The notes below the pieces were generated by a model. That model was not told the DNA's origin, ran no database searches, and was given only the letters and a program-made list of their open reading frames with translations. A DNA stretch of 64,000 nt from Comamonadaceae bacterium (GTDB lineage Bacteria > Pseudomonadota > Gammaproteobacteria > Burkholderiales > Burkholderiaceae_C): NCBI GenBank assembly GCA_947450895.1, contig CANFWT010000007.1, forward strand, positions 1 to 64,000, given 5' to 3'. The position numbers were made by a program, and so were the translations under genes. This document shows positions 1 to 7,877 of this stretch, piece after piece. Position 1 is the first letter of the stretch. Every line of letters begins with the position of its first letter.

Positions 1-402
1 GGGGCGGGCGGCCAATTCTTCCAAGTCCCAACGCAGGCAGCTTTGCGCTCCGTCTTTGACAGAAGCGACCGTGAGCCTGCGGCACTGGGAGAACGACGCG
101 GTTTTAAGTCCCATGCCGAAGCGGCCAAGATCGCGGGCATCGCGTGCGTCGAGCGGATTCTTGTCGCCAAGTCGCAGCGCGCTCTCAAGTTCGCCATCAT
201 CCATGCCGCGCCCATCGTCAAGGACGGAGATTCGGCTATTCGCTCCATCCCACACGAATTCGATGCGGGCTTCGGTCGCGCCCGCGGAAATGCTGTTGTC
301 GACGATGTCAGCCAACGCGGCGGCGGTGGAGTAGCCAAGCCCCCGAAGGGATTCGAGCATGGCCGCAGCTCGAGGCGGCGCGTTGCGAGTTTTTTGCGTC
401 AT
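1..402 (-). CDS. GHKL-fold (MORC/MutL/Hsp90-like) ATPase, C-terminus beyond window
   Basis: The first 134 residues are visible before the frame leaves the left edge. They hold the N-terminal ATP-binding (Bergerat) fold: an N-box with DIVDNSISAGAT (about 32-43), a G1 box DDGRGMD (62-68) and a G2 box GRFGMGLKTASFSQ (93-106). The pattern is that of HATPase_c_3 proteins such as bacterial MORC/MutL-like ATPases rather than histidine kinases. The ATG (402-400) overlaps the TGA of the upstream ankyrin-sigma gene as ATGA, so the two are probably translated as a coupled pair. In known families this fold clamps DNA or remodels clients on ATP hydrolysis, and bacterial MORC-like members occur in predicted restriction-like operons. 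A role in DNA handling or defence is inference. The effector part of the protein and any downstream genes lie outside the window. Confidence 0.85.
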   Translation of the reverse strand, partial: MTQKTRNAPPRAAAMLESLRGLGYSTAAALADIVDNSISAGATEARIEFVWDGANSRISVLDDGRGMDDGELESALRLGDKNPLDARDARDLGRFGMGLKTASFSQCRRLTVASVKDGAQSCLRWDLEELAARP

Positions 403-3185
403 CGCCAGTATCCCTTGCCGGGCCAAAATTTGAATCCCGAGTCGACCAACTTGCGGATCAGCGGTCGCGGGGGAGTCGTGGGAGCTTTGCTGAAATCGAT
501 CCAAATGCTATTGTCCGCGCCCTTTTGGTCAACCTTGACCGATGCGCCGAGCACGGTGGCTGCATCTAGGAGCTTCTGCACCGGGACCGACACTGTGTTC
601 GCGCGCGCAGTGGTTTGTTCGGCGGCGGTGTCGAAGCTGGGGATTTCAACCGCAACGCGGGTAGGCTTGCGCGCGTTTTTTCGAGGAGGCTTAGCGGCTC
701 CCGCATCGACCAATTCTTGAACTCGCTCTTCTTCGTCGAGACCTTCCCATTTGAAGTTTTCGTCTTCATCCTTGGATGGTTCGGGTGAGTCGTCATCGTC
801 TGATTCACGCTCCGAAAGGTCGAGCGCGTTCTTTTTGGACTCGGACGGTTTGTTTCCATTGAGGGCGGCCAACAACGCGTCAAGACGGCTTGGGTGCTTC
901 AGTTTGCGCAGTGCTTTCGCTTCAATTTGCCTGATGCGCTCGCGCGTGACGCCCATCCGAGTACCGATTTCATCCAAAGTCATAGCGTCGGATATGCCGA
1001 TTCCGAATCGCATTCGGAGAATGTTTTCGTCTTTGAGTTTGAGCGTGCCGAGAATTTTTTGGACCACTTTGGCCGTATCTCGACCGGACACGATCTCCAT
1101 CGGGTCCGGCGAAATGTATTCATCGCGCGCGTCGGCGGCGATCATGGAGTCGATGTCGAGCTCGTGGATCGGCAACGGCTCGCCAGCAATTTGCAGGTAG
1201 GCCTCGACCTTTCGCAGTGGCAAATCGACGAGCTCTGAAATTTCTGCTGTTGTGGGGGCTCTGTTGTTGTCGGTTTCAAAAGCGCGAGAAACCTGCCCGA
1301 TTCGTTGCACCTTTTCATAAACATGGACAGGCAAGCGAATGGTTTTTGCCTTGTCGGCGACGAATCGCGACACTTGTTGGCGAATCCACCAAGTTGCGTA
1401 CGTGGAGAACTTGAACCCTCTGCGCCAGTCGAAACGCTCGACGCCCTTCAAAAGGCCAATATTCCCCTCTTGAAGCAGGTCGTCCAACGGCATACCGCTA
1501 TACAGGTATTTCTTGGCGATGGAGTAGACCAGCTTCAGGTTCGCGACAGCCATGCGATCACGAGCAGCCCGGTACGTCTGCATCGCGCCGTTGAACTCGC
1601 GCGCCGATTGTGGTTCGCCGATTCGGCCAGATTCAGCCAAGGCCAAAAGATACGACCGCGCCAAACCCAGCGAGCCAAGTACCTCGCGAATGCCTTGTGG
1701 CGTGAGATTTCTTGCTTTCGTTGGACGGGCGATAGCCATAAGGCGTTCCACATTGGCTATGAACTCGGCAAGCTCATTGTCCGGAGTGTCATCGTCAGAG
1801 TCGTCTTGCGGCCCCGCATCGCTTTCTGAGTCGGCGGAGCCCTCGGCCTTGGATGGCCGGGACTCGCCTTGGTTGGCTTCCGACTCGGAAATATCATCCC
1901 GCGTTCCGGACGACATCCAGCGAAGTGGCTTCGTTCCGGCCTTGATCAGCAGGGATGCGTCGAGGACGGCTTCGATCCCGGTGCTGGAGCCAGCCAGCGC
2001 GTCGAGCGCGGCTTCGATGCCTTGTTCCATCGCTTTTCCGAGGGCGACTTCTTCATCGGCGGTCAGAAGCGTGTCGTATTGAAAAGCGCGAAGGTAGAGG
2101 CGTAGCGGGTCATTGCGGCGCGACTGCAATTCGTCAATATGGGCCAGCGCATCGTCGACGGTTTGCTCTTCGTCGGGAGTTTCGCGGGATTCCACATGCA
2201 CCGCGAAGTTTTCGTGATGGGTGGAATATTCATGGCGCTCGTCGGCTTCCGCTCCTAGATCGTTGATGACCATCCGCAGCAAGGCCCCGGCTTCTGCGTT
2301 GGGCGTTTGATCGTCGTCAAGCGTCAGGTCTTCGATGGCGTGGTTTGGTACGCTGCCCTCGCGGGTCGCGCGAAGGAGCAGGGTCCGCAACCGTTCGCGG
2401 GCTTCCGCATCGTCCGCTTTGGGCAGAGGCGTCGCGCGCTCGGGCAAAAAGGCCTCGAAGTCGTCCCAGTCGGCAGAGATGTCGATGGGGGTGTGCTCGG
2501 AGATCGCGATTTGAACTTCCGAAGCGGTAGCCAAAACTGTCGGGTCGCCTTCGGGCGTAAAGAGTTCTGGCTCGGCTTCCCAGCCTGAAAGGTCCAATGT
2601 CGCGCCATCTTCGTCGAAGTCGATCACCTCTAAGGTGGCGGGAATCGGAGCTGAAGAATATGCGTTGCTTTCTTTCTGAACCGTGTCGAGTGGCAGCGTC
2701 GGGTCCAATTCGATAATTTCAGGCAGCGGTGGCGCGTTGACGGCAGGGTCTGGGAGAGCTGGCTGATTGGGTATGTCAAGCTGCGTGGCTTCCGCGACGG
2801 AAATCAAATCGTCATTTGCGGGGGCCTCGTCGGCTGGAAACGGCGATGCGTGGTCAACCGGTGCAGCTTCTAGCGAAGGGGCAAACGCGGGCTCCAACAG
2901 CGACGCGATTTCGCGCGCGCCAGCAGCATGGGCGATAAGCAACGCGGTTTTCCCGTCTGAGTCGGTAAGAAGCGGGTCGGCGCCAGCGGCCAGAAGCAGT
3001 TTGAAAATGTGGGGCTTGTTTCGCGAAGCGGCCAGCATGAGCGGGGTCTGACCACCAGCATCTCGGGCGTTGAGGTTGTCGCCTCGCTCAATATGGATGC
3101 GGACGGCGCTTTCGACCCCCGCAATGATGGCCATGCGGAAGAAGCTGCCAAGACTCGGTTTAAGTTGGCTCGCGGAACCGTTCAT
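399..3185 (-). CDS. Ankyrin-repeat / sigma-70 fusion (primary-sigma-like, 928 aa)
   Basis: Residues about 15-100 form two to three ankyrin repeats ([26 protein letters not shown]). A 250-residue acidic/proline-rich linker follows. The sigma part begins with region 1.2 (about 357-391, [13 protein letters not shown]), continues with a roughly 150-residue insert where primary sigma factors carry their non-conserved region, then sigma2 (545-615, [11 protein letters not shown]), sigma3 (616-680, TIRLPVHV) and sigma4 (705-770, [20 protein letters not shown]). These motifs match housekeeping RpoD far better than ECF factors. An acidic stretch (787-822) leads to a 60-residue C-terminal domain ending FWPGKGYWR. 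Region 1.1 is absent. The protein should bind core RNA polymerase and recognise RpoD-like promoters. Its partner is the ATPase that starts inside its stop codon. The specific role is unknown; association with a defence or DNA-modification operon is inferred. The start has only a weak ribosome site (AGGCG). Confidence 0.9.
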   Translation of the reverse strand: MNGSASQLKPSLGSFFRMAIIAGVESAVRIHIERGDNLNARDAGGQTPLMLAASRNKPHIFKLLLAAGADPLLTDSDGKTALLIAHAAGAREIASLLEPAFAPSLEAAPVDHASPFPADEAPANDDLISVAEATQLDIPNQPALPDPAVNAPPLPEIIELDPTLPLDTVQKESNAYSSAPIPATLEVIDFDEDGATLDLSGWEAEPELFTPEGDPTVLATASEVQIAISEHTPIDISADWDDFEAFLPERATPLPKADDAEARERLRTLLLRATREGSVPNHAIEDLTLDDDQTPNAEAGALLRMVINDLGAEADERHEYSTHHENFAVHVESRETPDEEQTVDDALAHIDELQSRRNDPLRLYLRAFQYDTLLTADEEVALGKAMEQGIEAALDALAGSSTGIEAVLDASLLIKAGTKPLRWMSSGTRDDISESEANQGESRPSKAEGSADSESDAGPQDDSDDDTPDNELAEFIANVERLMAIARPTKARNLTPQGIREVLGSLGLARSYLLALAESGRIGEPQSAREFNGAMQTYRAARDRMAVANLKLVYSIAKKYLYSGMPLDDLLQEGNIGLLKGVERFDWRRGFKFSTYATWWIRQQVSRFVADKAKTIRLPVHVYEKVQRIGQVSRAFETDNNRAPTTAEISELVDLPLRKVEAYLQIAGEPLPIHELDIDSMIAADARDEYISPDPMEIVSGRDTAKVVQKILGTLKLKDENILRMRFGIGISDAMTLDEIGTRMGVTRERIRQIEAKALRKLKHPSRLDALLAALNGNKPSESKKNALDLSERESDDDDSPEPSKDEDENFKWEGLDEEERVQELVDAGAAKPPRKNARKPTRVAVEIPSFDTAAEQTTARANTVSVPVQKLLDAATVLGASVKVDQKGADNSIWIDFSKAPTTPPRPLIRKLVDSGFKFWPGKGYWR

Positions 3186-3450
3186 GAGCGCGCCTGTACC
3201 CAGACCGCCAAGATGGCGATTTCTTCATTTTGCGGAGGGTTTCCTGCATCCTCCGAGTCAAGGCGCTGGCCGTGGCCAGACAGCATCTTTGTCCCTGCGG
3301 CCATATTGGCTCTGTTGAGTTTTGTCCTTGCAAATTCTACAGGCTGGACGTGCTCAAAATGAATGCCTCTAGGATGTGTTCGGCAGAGAGAAAGCTATGG
3401 GAAGTTAATAAAAGTCTTTGCTTCATAAGCACACGAAAAGTAGACGTAGC
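3186..3450. other. Intergenic region upstream of the ankyrin-sigma gene
   Basis: This 265-bp stretch must hold the leftward promoter of the ankyrin-sigma/GHKL operon and the end of the upstream trio. An inverted repeat CGGAGG-N11-CCTCCG lies near 3,234-3,263. I see no gene, no RNA and no convincing sigma-70 promoter. Base composition drops toward the trio. Confidence 0.5.
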
Positions 3451-4191
3451 CTACCCGCTGCTAGGGCTCGCCGCTTGATTTGATACGTTCAGAGTTGGAT
3501 CAGGCTTGTTGCAGCAATCAGTAAGCTTCTTTAGGACTTCGATCCCGTTAGCGGCGGCATCACCAAATGCGATCGGTTTGCCTTTCCACAAGTTGGCAAC
3601 AGAAGCAACTTCTTCGGGGCGGATTCTTAACCCTGAAAATCCGGACTTAACTTGCTCGATATGTGCAGTGTCAGCGCCTGAGCGAGGATCTTCAAGCATT
3701 TTGCATATTTGCGCGATCCATTGCTGGTCTTCAATACGAGCGACCCAGCTATTTTCGTCTAGAAGCGTTAATCCAACGCCACGACAAATTTCACTCACAA
3801 AAGTCGCGCATGTGAGTCCATCACTGCCTTTGGGTAAAGCGTAAATTCCATTGACACTAAACGAACCTTTTGCAGCCATGATATTTACGCCATACGGAAT
3901 ATTGATTCCTGATGGGTGAATGGAACGGGCACCGATAAGGCGAAGTGCACTTTTTAGCGAGTACAAACTGCTTCTGCTAAATGGCAACTTAGCAAAAATT
4001 GATCTCTTGGTAGCATCGAGCGGATATGGCTCCTGTACGACACGTTTGTGAAAAGCGAGGTGAACAAATTTGAATTTTTTGTCGTTGCTTTGGTAAACGA
4101 AGCCTATGTGCGCACCGATCCCTCCCACGTGAAGGACTAAGCCAACATCATCTTTTTCAAGTTTGAATTCGTCAGAGCATGAAAATTGCAT
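3451..4191 (-). CDS. Uncharacterised protein, possible permuted NlpC/P60-type Cys/His enzyme
   Basis: The 246-residue protein has no match I can name. Two islands stand out: GGIGAHIGFVY near residues 23-33, with a conserved-looking His (28), and GLTCATFVSEIC near 125-136, with a candidate nucleophilic Cys (128). His before Cys, each flanked by hydrophobic beta-like segments, resembles circularly permuted NlpC/P60 (YiiX-like) peptidases or amidases. That assignment is a guess from motif shape. I chose the ATG four bases after the preceding stop (TGAATCAATG); a TTG seven codons earlier is possible. It is the last gene of a leftward trio with the putative lipoprotein and the TIGR04255 gene, and is less GC-rich than the core chromosome. 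Confidence 0.6.
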   Translation of the reverse strand: MQFSCSDEFKLEKDDVGLVLHVGGIGAHIGFVYQSNDKKFKFVHLAFHKRVVQEPYPLDATKRSIFAKLPFSRSSLYSLKSALRLIGARSIHPSGINIPYGVNIMAAKGSFSVNGIYALPKGSDGLTCATFVSEICRGVGLTLLDENSWVARIEDQQWIAQICKMLEDPRSGADTAHIEQVKSGFSGLRIRPEEVASVANLWKGKPIAFGDAAANGIEVLKKLTDCCNKPDPTLNVSNQAASPSSG

Positions 4192-4195
4192 TGAT

Positions 4196-4708
4196 TCAAG
4201 CCATGCCTTCAAGGTATGAGTTCACATCAAGATTTGAGGACTCAAGGGCACGGCGAGCAGTTTGCAATGCATCATCCCATCCCGCGATTTCATCCCGCCA
4301 ACGATAAGAAGCGCGTAGCGCAGCGACCAGTTGTGGGCCATTAGTTGTCTCCGGCAAGAACCCAGTCATGTCGAGCGCCATAGGTCCGGCCACATCAATT
4401 AAGTGGAACACTCCATGAAACGTTTCAAAAACGGACTCAAAATCCTCGACCACTCCTTGGTTTTCGATGTTTGCGCGCCAGCGAAATTTCAGAGTTGCAA
4501 TAAGTTTTTCTTTTTGCGCTTCAAATAGTTCGCCACTTGCAGCATCGCTAGCAGAAATAGGCTTTGGGTTGGGTATTGCCCAACCGCGAATGTTATTTTC
4601 TGCCAGTCGGTCAGCATCGTAAGCAACGTAATATGTTCCACATCCCGCAACGCTGAGAACAGTCAGCGCAGTCATGAAATTAGATCGGCTTGGGGCTAAG
4701 TGCGGCAT
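4196..4708 (-). CDS. Small putative lipoprotein of unknown function
   Basis: This 170-residue protein begins MPHLAPSRSNFMTALTVLSV and continues into AGC, an N-terminus that fits a short lipoprotein signal (Arg, hydrophobic stretch, VAGC lipobox at about residue 23). The rest is mixed alpha/beta with several Trp-Arg pairs and no recognised domain. The upstream start is preferred because GGAG lies 7 nt before the ATG and the basic n-region is needed for export. An internal ATG at 4675, just after the stop of the TIGR04255 gene, is the alternative and would remove the signal. The gene overlaps the end of the TIGR04255 gene and is followed at once by the His/Cys protein, so the three are very probably one operon. 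Function unknown. Confidence 0.6.
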   Translation of the reverse strand: MPHLAPSRSNFMTALTVLSVAGCGTYYVAYDADRLAENNIRGWAIPNPKPISASDAASGELFEAQKEKLIATLKFRWRANIENQGVVEDFESVFETFHGVFHLIDVAGPMALDMTGFLPETTNGPQLVAALRASYRWRDEIAGWDDALQTARRALESSNLDVNSYLEGMA

Positions 4709-5495
4709 GAAGCTTCTCCGTTATTCCACGTCTAAAAAGGCTTCCGGCGCTGTGATGAAGCTTTGTCAGCGCCAAATTCAGTTGCTCATCGTCGATCAGT
4801 AATTCTGGACTGTTGTTTTCTACATAGAAATCACTATCAATTAAATAGGCAGTTTTGTCTCCGTCGGCTGACCTTAAAAGTGCACTTTGTAAAAGTAGCT
4901 CGCAATCTTCAAGGCGAATCGTCGACTGCATAACTGACGAAGGAACCGAGTCTTCAATGTCTTGGTCGTCATCATTTAAAGCGCGCAAGCCGAGTGGCCC
5001 TAGCAGAAAAGGCGATATCAACTCATGCCATGGGACCCCATCAAGACCAATTGATTCGCGGACAATCACATCCTTATATCTCAACCCTACTCGCGAAGGC
5101 GAAACGTCGGGCACCAGATTGCGAAGTACGTCATAAGCTTGGATGAATCTTGGCTTAAAGTCATCCCAGCTTAGGTACTTGGCGCAGCTAAGCGCCAAGT
5201 AATCGGAGCAAATGGAAACTTTGAAAATACCGGATTCCTCCGAAAGGTGGAAAATTTTGCCGGTCGGCGCTCGCACCGAATCTGTGGAGCTTGCAGGTAT
5301 TGGAGGAATAGCAATTGAAATGCTAAAGACCTGCTCTTCGCTCCTTTGTGTGTAGCCGAGCGTATGCAGGTTGGTCGAAAGTTTGTCAGGAAGGCCGTCT
5401 GCCAAAGACGATTCGAACGGAAACCTCACTTGGCAGATAACCTCTGCAAGCGGATTGTTCTCATACCTAACGCGATCGTATTGTTGAATTTTCAT
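4680..5495 (-). CDS. TIGR04255 family protein
   Basis: The 271-residue product opens with MKIQQYDRVRYENNPLAEVI then CQVRF. The N-P-L-A-E-V-I-x-Q-V-R-F pattern is the hallmark of the sporadically distributed TIGR04255 family, whose length (about 250-280) also fits. No catalytic motif is evident and the family has no established biochemical role that I know. It is first in a leftward trio with the putative lipoprotein and the His/Cys protein. The ATG at 5495 was chosen because the conserved N-terminus starts there; the frame stays open upstream to a TTG with no support. Such patchily distributed genes often sit in genomic islands, which agrees with the lower GC here. Confidence 0.7.
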   Translation of the reverse strand: MKIQQYDRVRYENNPLAEVICQVRFPFESSLADGLPDKLSTNLHTLGYTQRSEEQVFSISIAIPPIPASSTDSVRAPTGKIFHLSEESGIFKVSICSDYLALSCAKYLSWDDFKPRFIQAYDVLRNLVPDVSPSRVGLRYKDVIVRESIGLDGVPWHELISPFLLGPLGLRALNDDDQDIEDSVPSSVMQSTIRLEDCELLLQSALLRSADGDKTAYLIDSDFYVENNSPELLIDDEQLNLALTKLHHSAGSLFRRGITEKLHAALSPKPI

Positions 5496-6363
5496 TTGAA
5501 CGTTTAGCCTGTCATTATCTTCTAACACAATGCCTCGTTGGCGCAAGGCCAAGTGTCATTCGGACAGGAAAAACCCGAGGCTCTTCGATTTGGGCAGGTG
5601 GTGGTGGCGATCAAAGGCGGGTGTCCGTCGCCAGCGAGGGACTAGCCGAGGACGAAGATTTGCGATCGTGGGTAGAGGCCTGCCGCGTGTTTGTGGGCAA
5701 CATGCCCATGAAGGTGCCCAAGGTAAGACCCGAATCCAAAACAGCGAAGCGTTGATTGCCCGATGGTGCTGAAAAGTCGCCCGTTTGGTAGCGCGCGAGC
5801 ATGCCGTTGATGGTGCTCTTGCCACGCTAGATTTGCAAGACAAAGAGGACAATTTGGCTCAAATGGGTGAGAACTCGGAAGCACCCCGCGCGAGGCGTTT
5901 TTGGCGGAGTATTGAAGCGTCTCTAATGCCCCGTTTTGCCTCTGGAAAGCGGATTTTGATGCTCGTATTTCACTATGCGGCGCGAAGAGCGAAAAACGGG
6001 TCTATCGCCCGTCAGCATTTCATGCCAAATCAGAGCCAAATGTTATCCAATAGGCCTTCAAACCCGCATGGATGCTAGCGCGCGCTAATACTGGGCCATC
6101 ATGGGGGTGTGTTGCGCGGCGTTATCTAGCATCGCCGAGAGTCTAGCAACTTCACCCTTCGGACCATGGGGGTCATGCCAGGCCAGTGGTCCTGCAGATG
6201 TGGCCCCTATGGCGCCAGCGCAAAGTCCCAAACCGCATTGGATGCACCAATGTCGGCGATCGACTTTTTGGCTCTGCCAGTCCTTGGCACTAGTCTGGAT
6301 GTGCAGGCGGCTTTCCCAGAGTTTTGCGGTATCGGTGCAGGCGGCAACGTGGTGCTGAAATTG
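5496..6363. other. 868 bp without a convincing gene (island/core junction)
   Basis: Short frames exist on both strands, but none has both a ribosome site and a recognisable product. On the minus strand near 5,610-5,830 a fragment reads GKSTINGMLARYQTGDF and continues about 50 residues to a stop. It resembles the start of an NTPase domain but is cut by an in-frame stop just upstream, so it may be a gene remnant. On the plus strand at 6,253-6,360 a short hydrophobic peptide-like frame runs into the neighbouring Fe-S gene. No tRNA, integrase or attachment repeat was recognised. Best read as decayed sequence between the island and the core chromosome. Confidence 0.5.
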
Positions 6364-7110
6364 CTATTTAGACTGCGCCGCGCGCAGAAACGCCTGCATA
6401 TGAAAGCCGTTTTGTGCGGGCGATGGTTGGAAGTTCACACCCACGGGGCAGGCGCGTCGGGCCAGGCAGCCACGCTGGAGGCAGTCCGCACCTTCGGGCT
6501 TCTCCAGGAAGCTCGCGCAGGTCTCTACCTGGTAGCCGCTGGCGCTGAAGGCAGCCACAGGACAGGTGCGAAGACAGGGTTGGTCGAAGCAGCTTTGGCA
6601 GGGGCTGGCGCCGGTGGGCACCGGGGGCAATGCCAAGTCCGCGCCAAGCACAATGGCTGCCCGGTAGGCGTGCCACAGACCATACTGCGGGTGGATCAGC
6701 AACCCCAGTGGCGACGCATGCACTGGTTCACAGCGAGCAGCCCAGCGCTGAAAGGGCCAGGCCGGCTGGGCGTCAAATGGGTACAAGGCCAGAGCCCCTA
6801 CCGATGTGGCGATGGCGTCTACCGTCCTACGCGTCCAGCGGTTCAAGGGATGGGGCTGGCCGTCGGTGGCCTCCTGCGACTCTGAAAACGCCTGCCACAT
6901 CGCCGGTCCGGAGTTGCCCACCATCAACACCGTGACCGCTTCAGTTCCGTCGGGCAGCGGTGGTATGGCTTCGGTGGGCAGGGGTTTAAAGCCGCCGCGC
7001 AGTGCAAACCCAAAGGGCTCCAGCGCCTGCGCAAGATTGGGCTGCAGACCCCGGCTTGCCGTGGTGCGGGAAGTGGCCGCAGGGCTGCGGCTTGGGTCAT
7101 TAGGGTTCAT
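6364..7110 (-). CDS. 4Fe-4S dicluster ferredoxin-like protein (QueG-type cluster domain)
   Basis: The protein has 248 residues. The C-terminal third carries two cysteine sets: CQSCFDQPCLRTCPVAAF, which fits a CxxCx4CxxxCP cluster, and CLQRGCLARRACPVG, a second set with irregular spacing. The arrangement resembles the dicluster domain of epoxyqueuosine reductase and related reductases, but the corrinoid-binding N-terminal domain of QueG is missing. The N-terminal half has no recognised fold. It is probably a soluble cytoplasmic electron-transfer protein; its redox partner cannot be told from context, because the neighbours are the junction region and a divergent membrane protein gene. No signal peptide is visible. 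Confidence 0.7.
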   Translation of the reverse strand: MNPNDPSRSPAATSRTTASRGLQPNLAQALEPFGFALRGGFKPLPTEAIPPLPDGTEAVTVLMVGNSGPAMWQAFSESQEATDGQPHPLNRWTRRTVDAIATSVGALALYPFDAQPAWPFQRWAARCEPVHASPLGLLIHPQYGLWHAYRAAIVLGADLALPPVPTGASPCQSCFDQPCLRTCPVAAFSASGYQVETCASFLEKPEGADCLQRGCLARRACPVGVNFQPSPAQNGFHMQAFLRAAQSK

Positions 7111-7226
7111 GGCTTCTTGATTGTGCGGGCAACCGCCTGCTGCCCCGGAGCTTGGCGGCTTGTTAAAGCTTCAGAAATTGGCATATCCAGTGCCGATATA
7201 CTCGTTCTCGTTTAAAAGGAGTATGC

Positions 7227-7877
7227 ATGGGTTTGGTTCGACGGCTTTGGATTGCGCTGGCTTTGGTCTATGGCCTCTTTCTGGCGTGGCACTACAACTG
7301 GTTGGCTAAACCGCTGACGGCAGCAGAGGTAGAGGCCGTGTTGGCCCATGTGGATGGCAAGGGCGCGGTCACGCCCCAAGAGGCAGCCAACCTGCGCCAT
7401 TTTTTCAGCACGGATGACGGACAGCCGTTTTACAACCTCAACCTAATGGAGTACCGCGCTCAGGCCACCTATGCCGACGGCGTGGCGCATCCTGGCATCT
7501 CAACCGGCGTACAAGCCGACGCCGAGTACAGCCGCCTGGTGCTTCCGCTTTTGCTCCGGCGCGGCTCCTACCCGGTATTCGTATCCACCAAGGCTGCGAA
7601 CCTGCTCAATTCAGCGGGACAGGATGCGGATTTTTTCCAAAAAATCGCAGTAGTGCGTTACCGCAGCCGGCGTGACATGCTCGACATGATTGCCGACCCA
7701 GACTATGCACCGGCGGGTCCGCACAAATTTGCTTCCCTGGCGCGCAATGTGGCCGTACCCATGGATCCCGTGATGGTGGTCCATGCCGGCCATCTGGTGC
7801 CTGTGCTGCTGGTGCTTATCGGTTTGGCCGGTAGTCTGTTGCTGCAAGCGCGTCAGCCTCTGCGCCCCAGCCGATAG
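7227..7877 (+). CDS. Membrane-anchored DUF1330-like protein
   Basis: This 216-residue protein has an N-terminal hydrophobic segment (about 5-24) and a C-terminal one (about 186-206). Between them is a soluble domain with YRSRRDMLDMIADPDYAPAG, the sort of segment seen in dimeric alpha/beta-barrel DUF1330 proteins. The ribosome site is strong (AGGAG, 5 nt before the ATG). The soluble part probably faces the periplasm between the two anchors. Biochemical role unknown. The gene converges on dinG and the two overlap by about 25 bp at their 3' ends. Confidence 0.6.
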   Translation: MGLVRRLWIALALVYGLFLAWHYNWLAKPLTAAEVEAVLAHVDGKGAVTPQEAANLRHFFSTDDGQPFYNLNLMEYRAQATYADGVAHPGISTGVQADAEYSRLVLPLLLRRGSYPVFVSTKAANLLNSAGQDADFFQKIAVVRYRSRRDMLDMIADPDYAPAGPHKFASLARNVAVPMDPVMVVHAGHLVPVLLVLIGLAGSLLLQARQPLRPSR

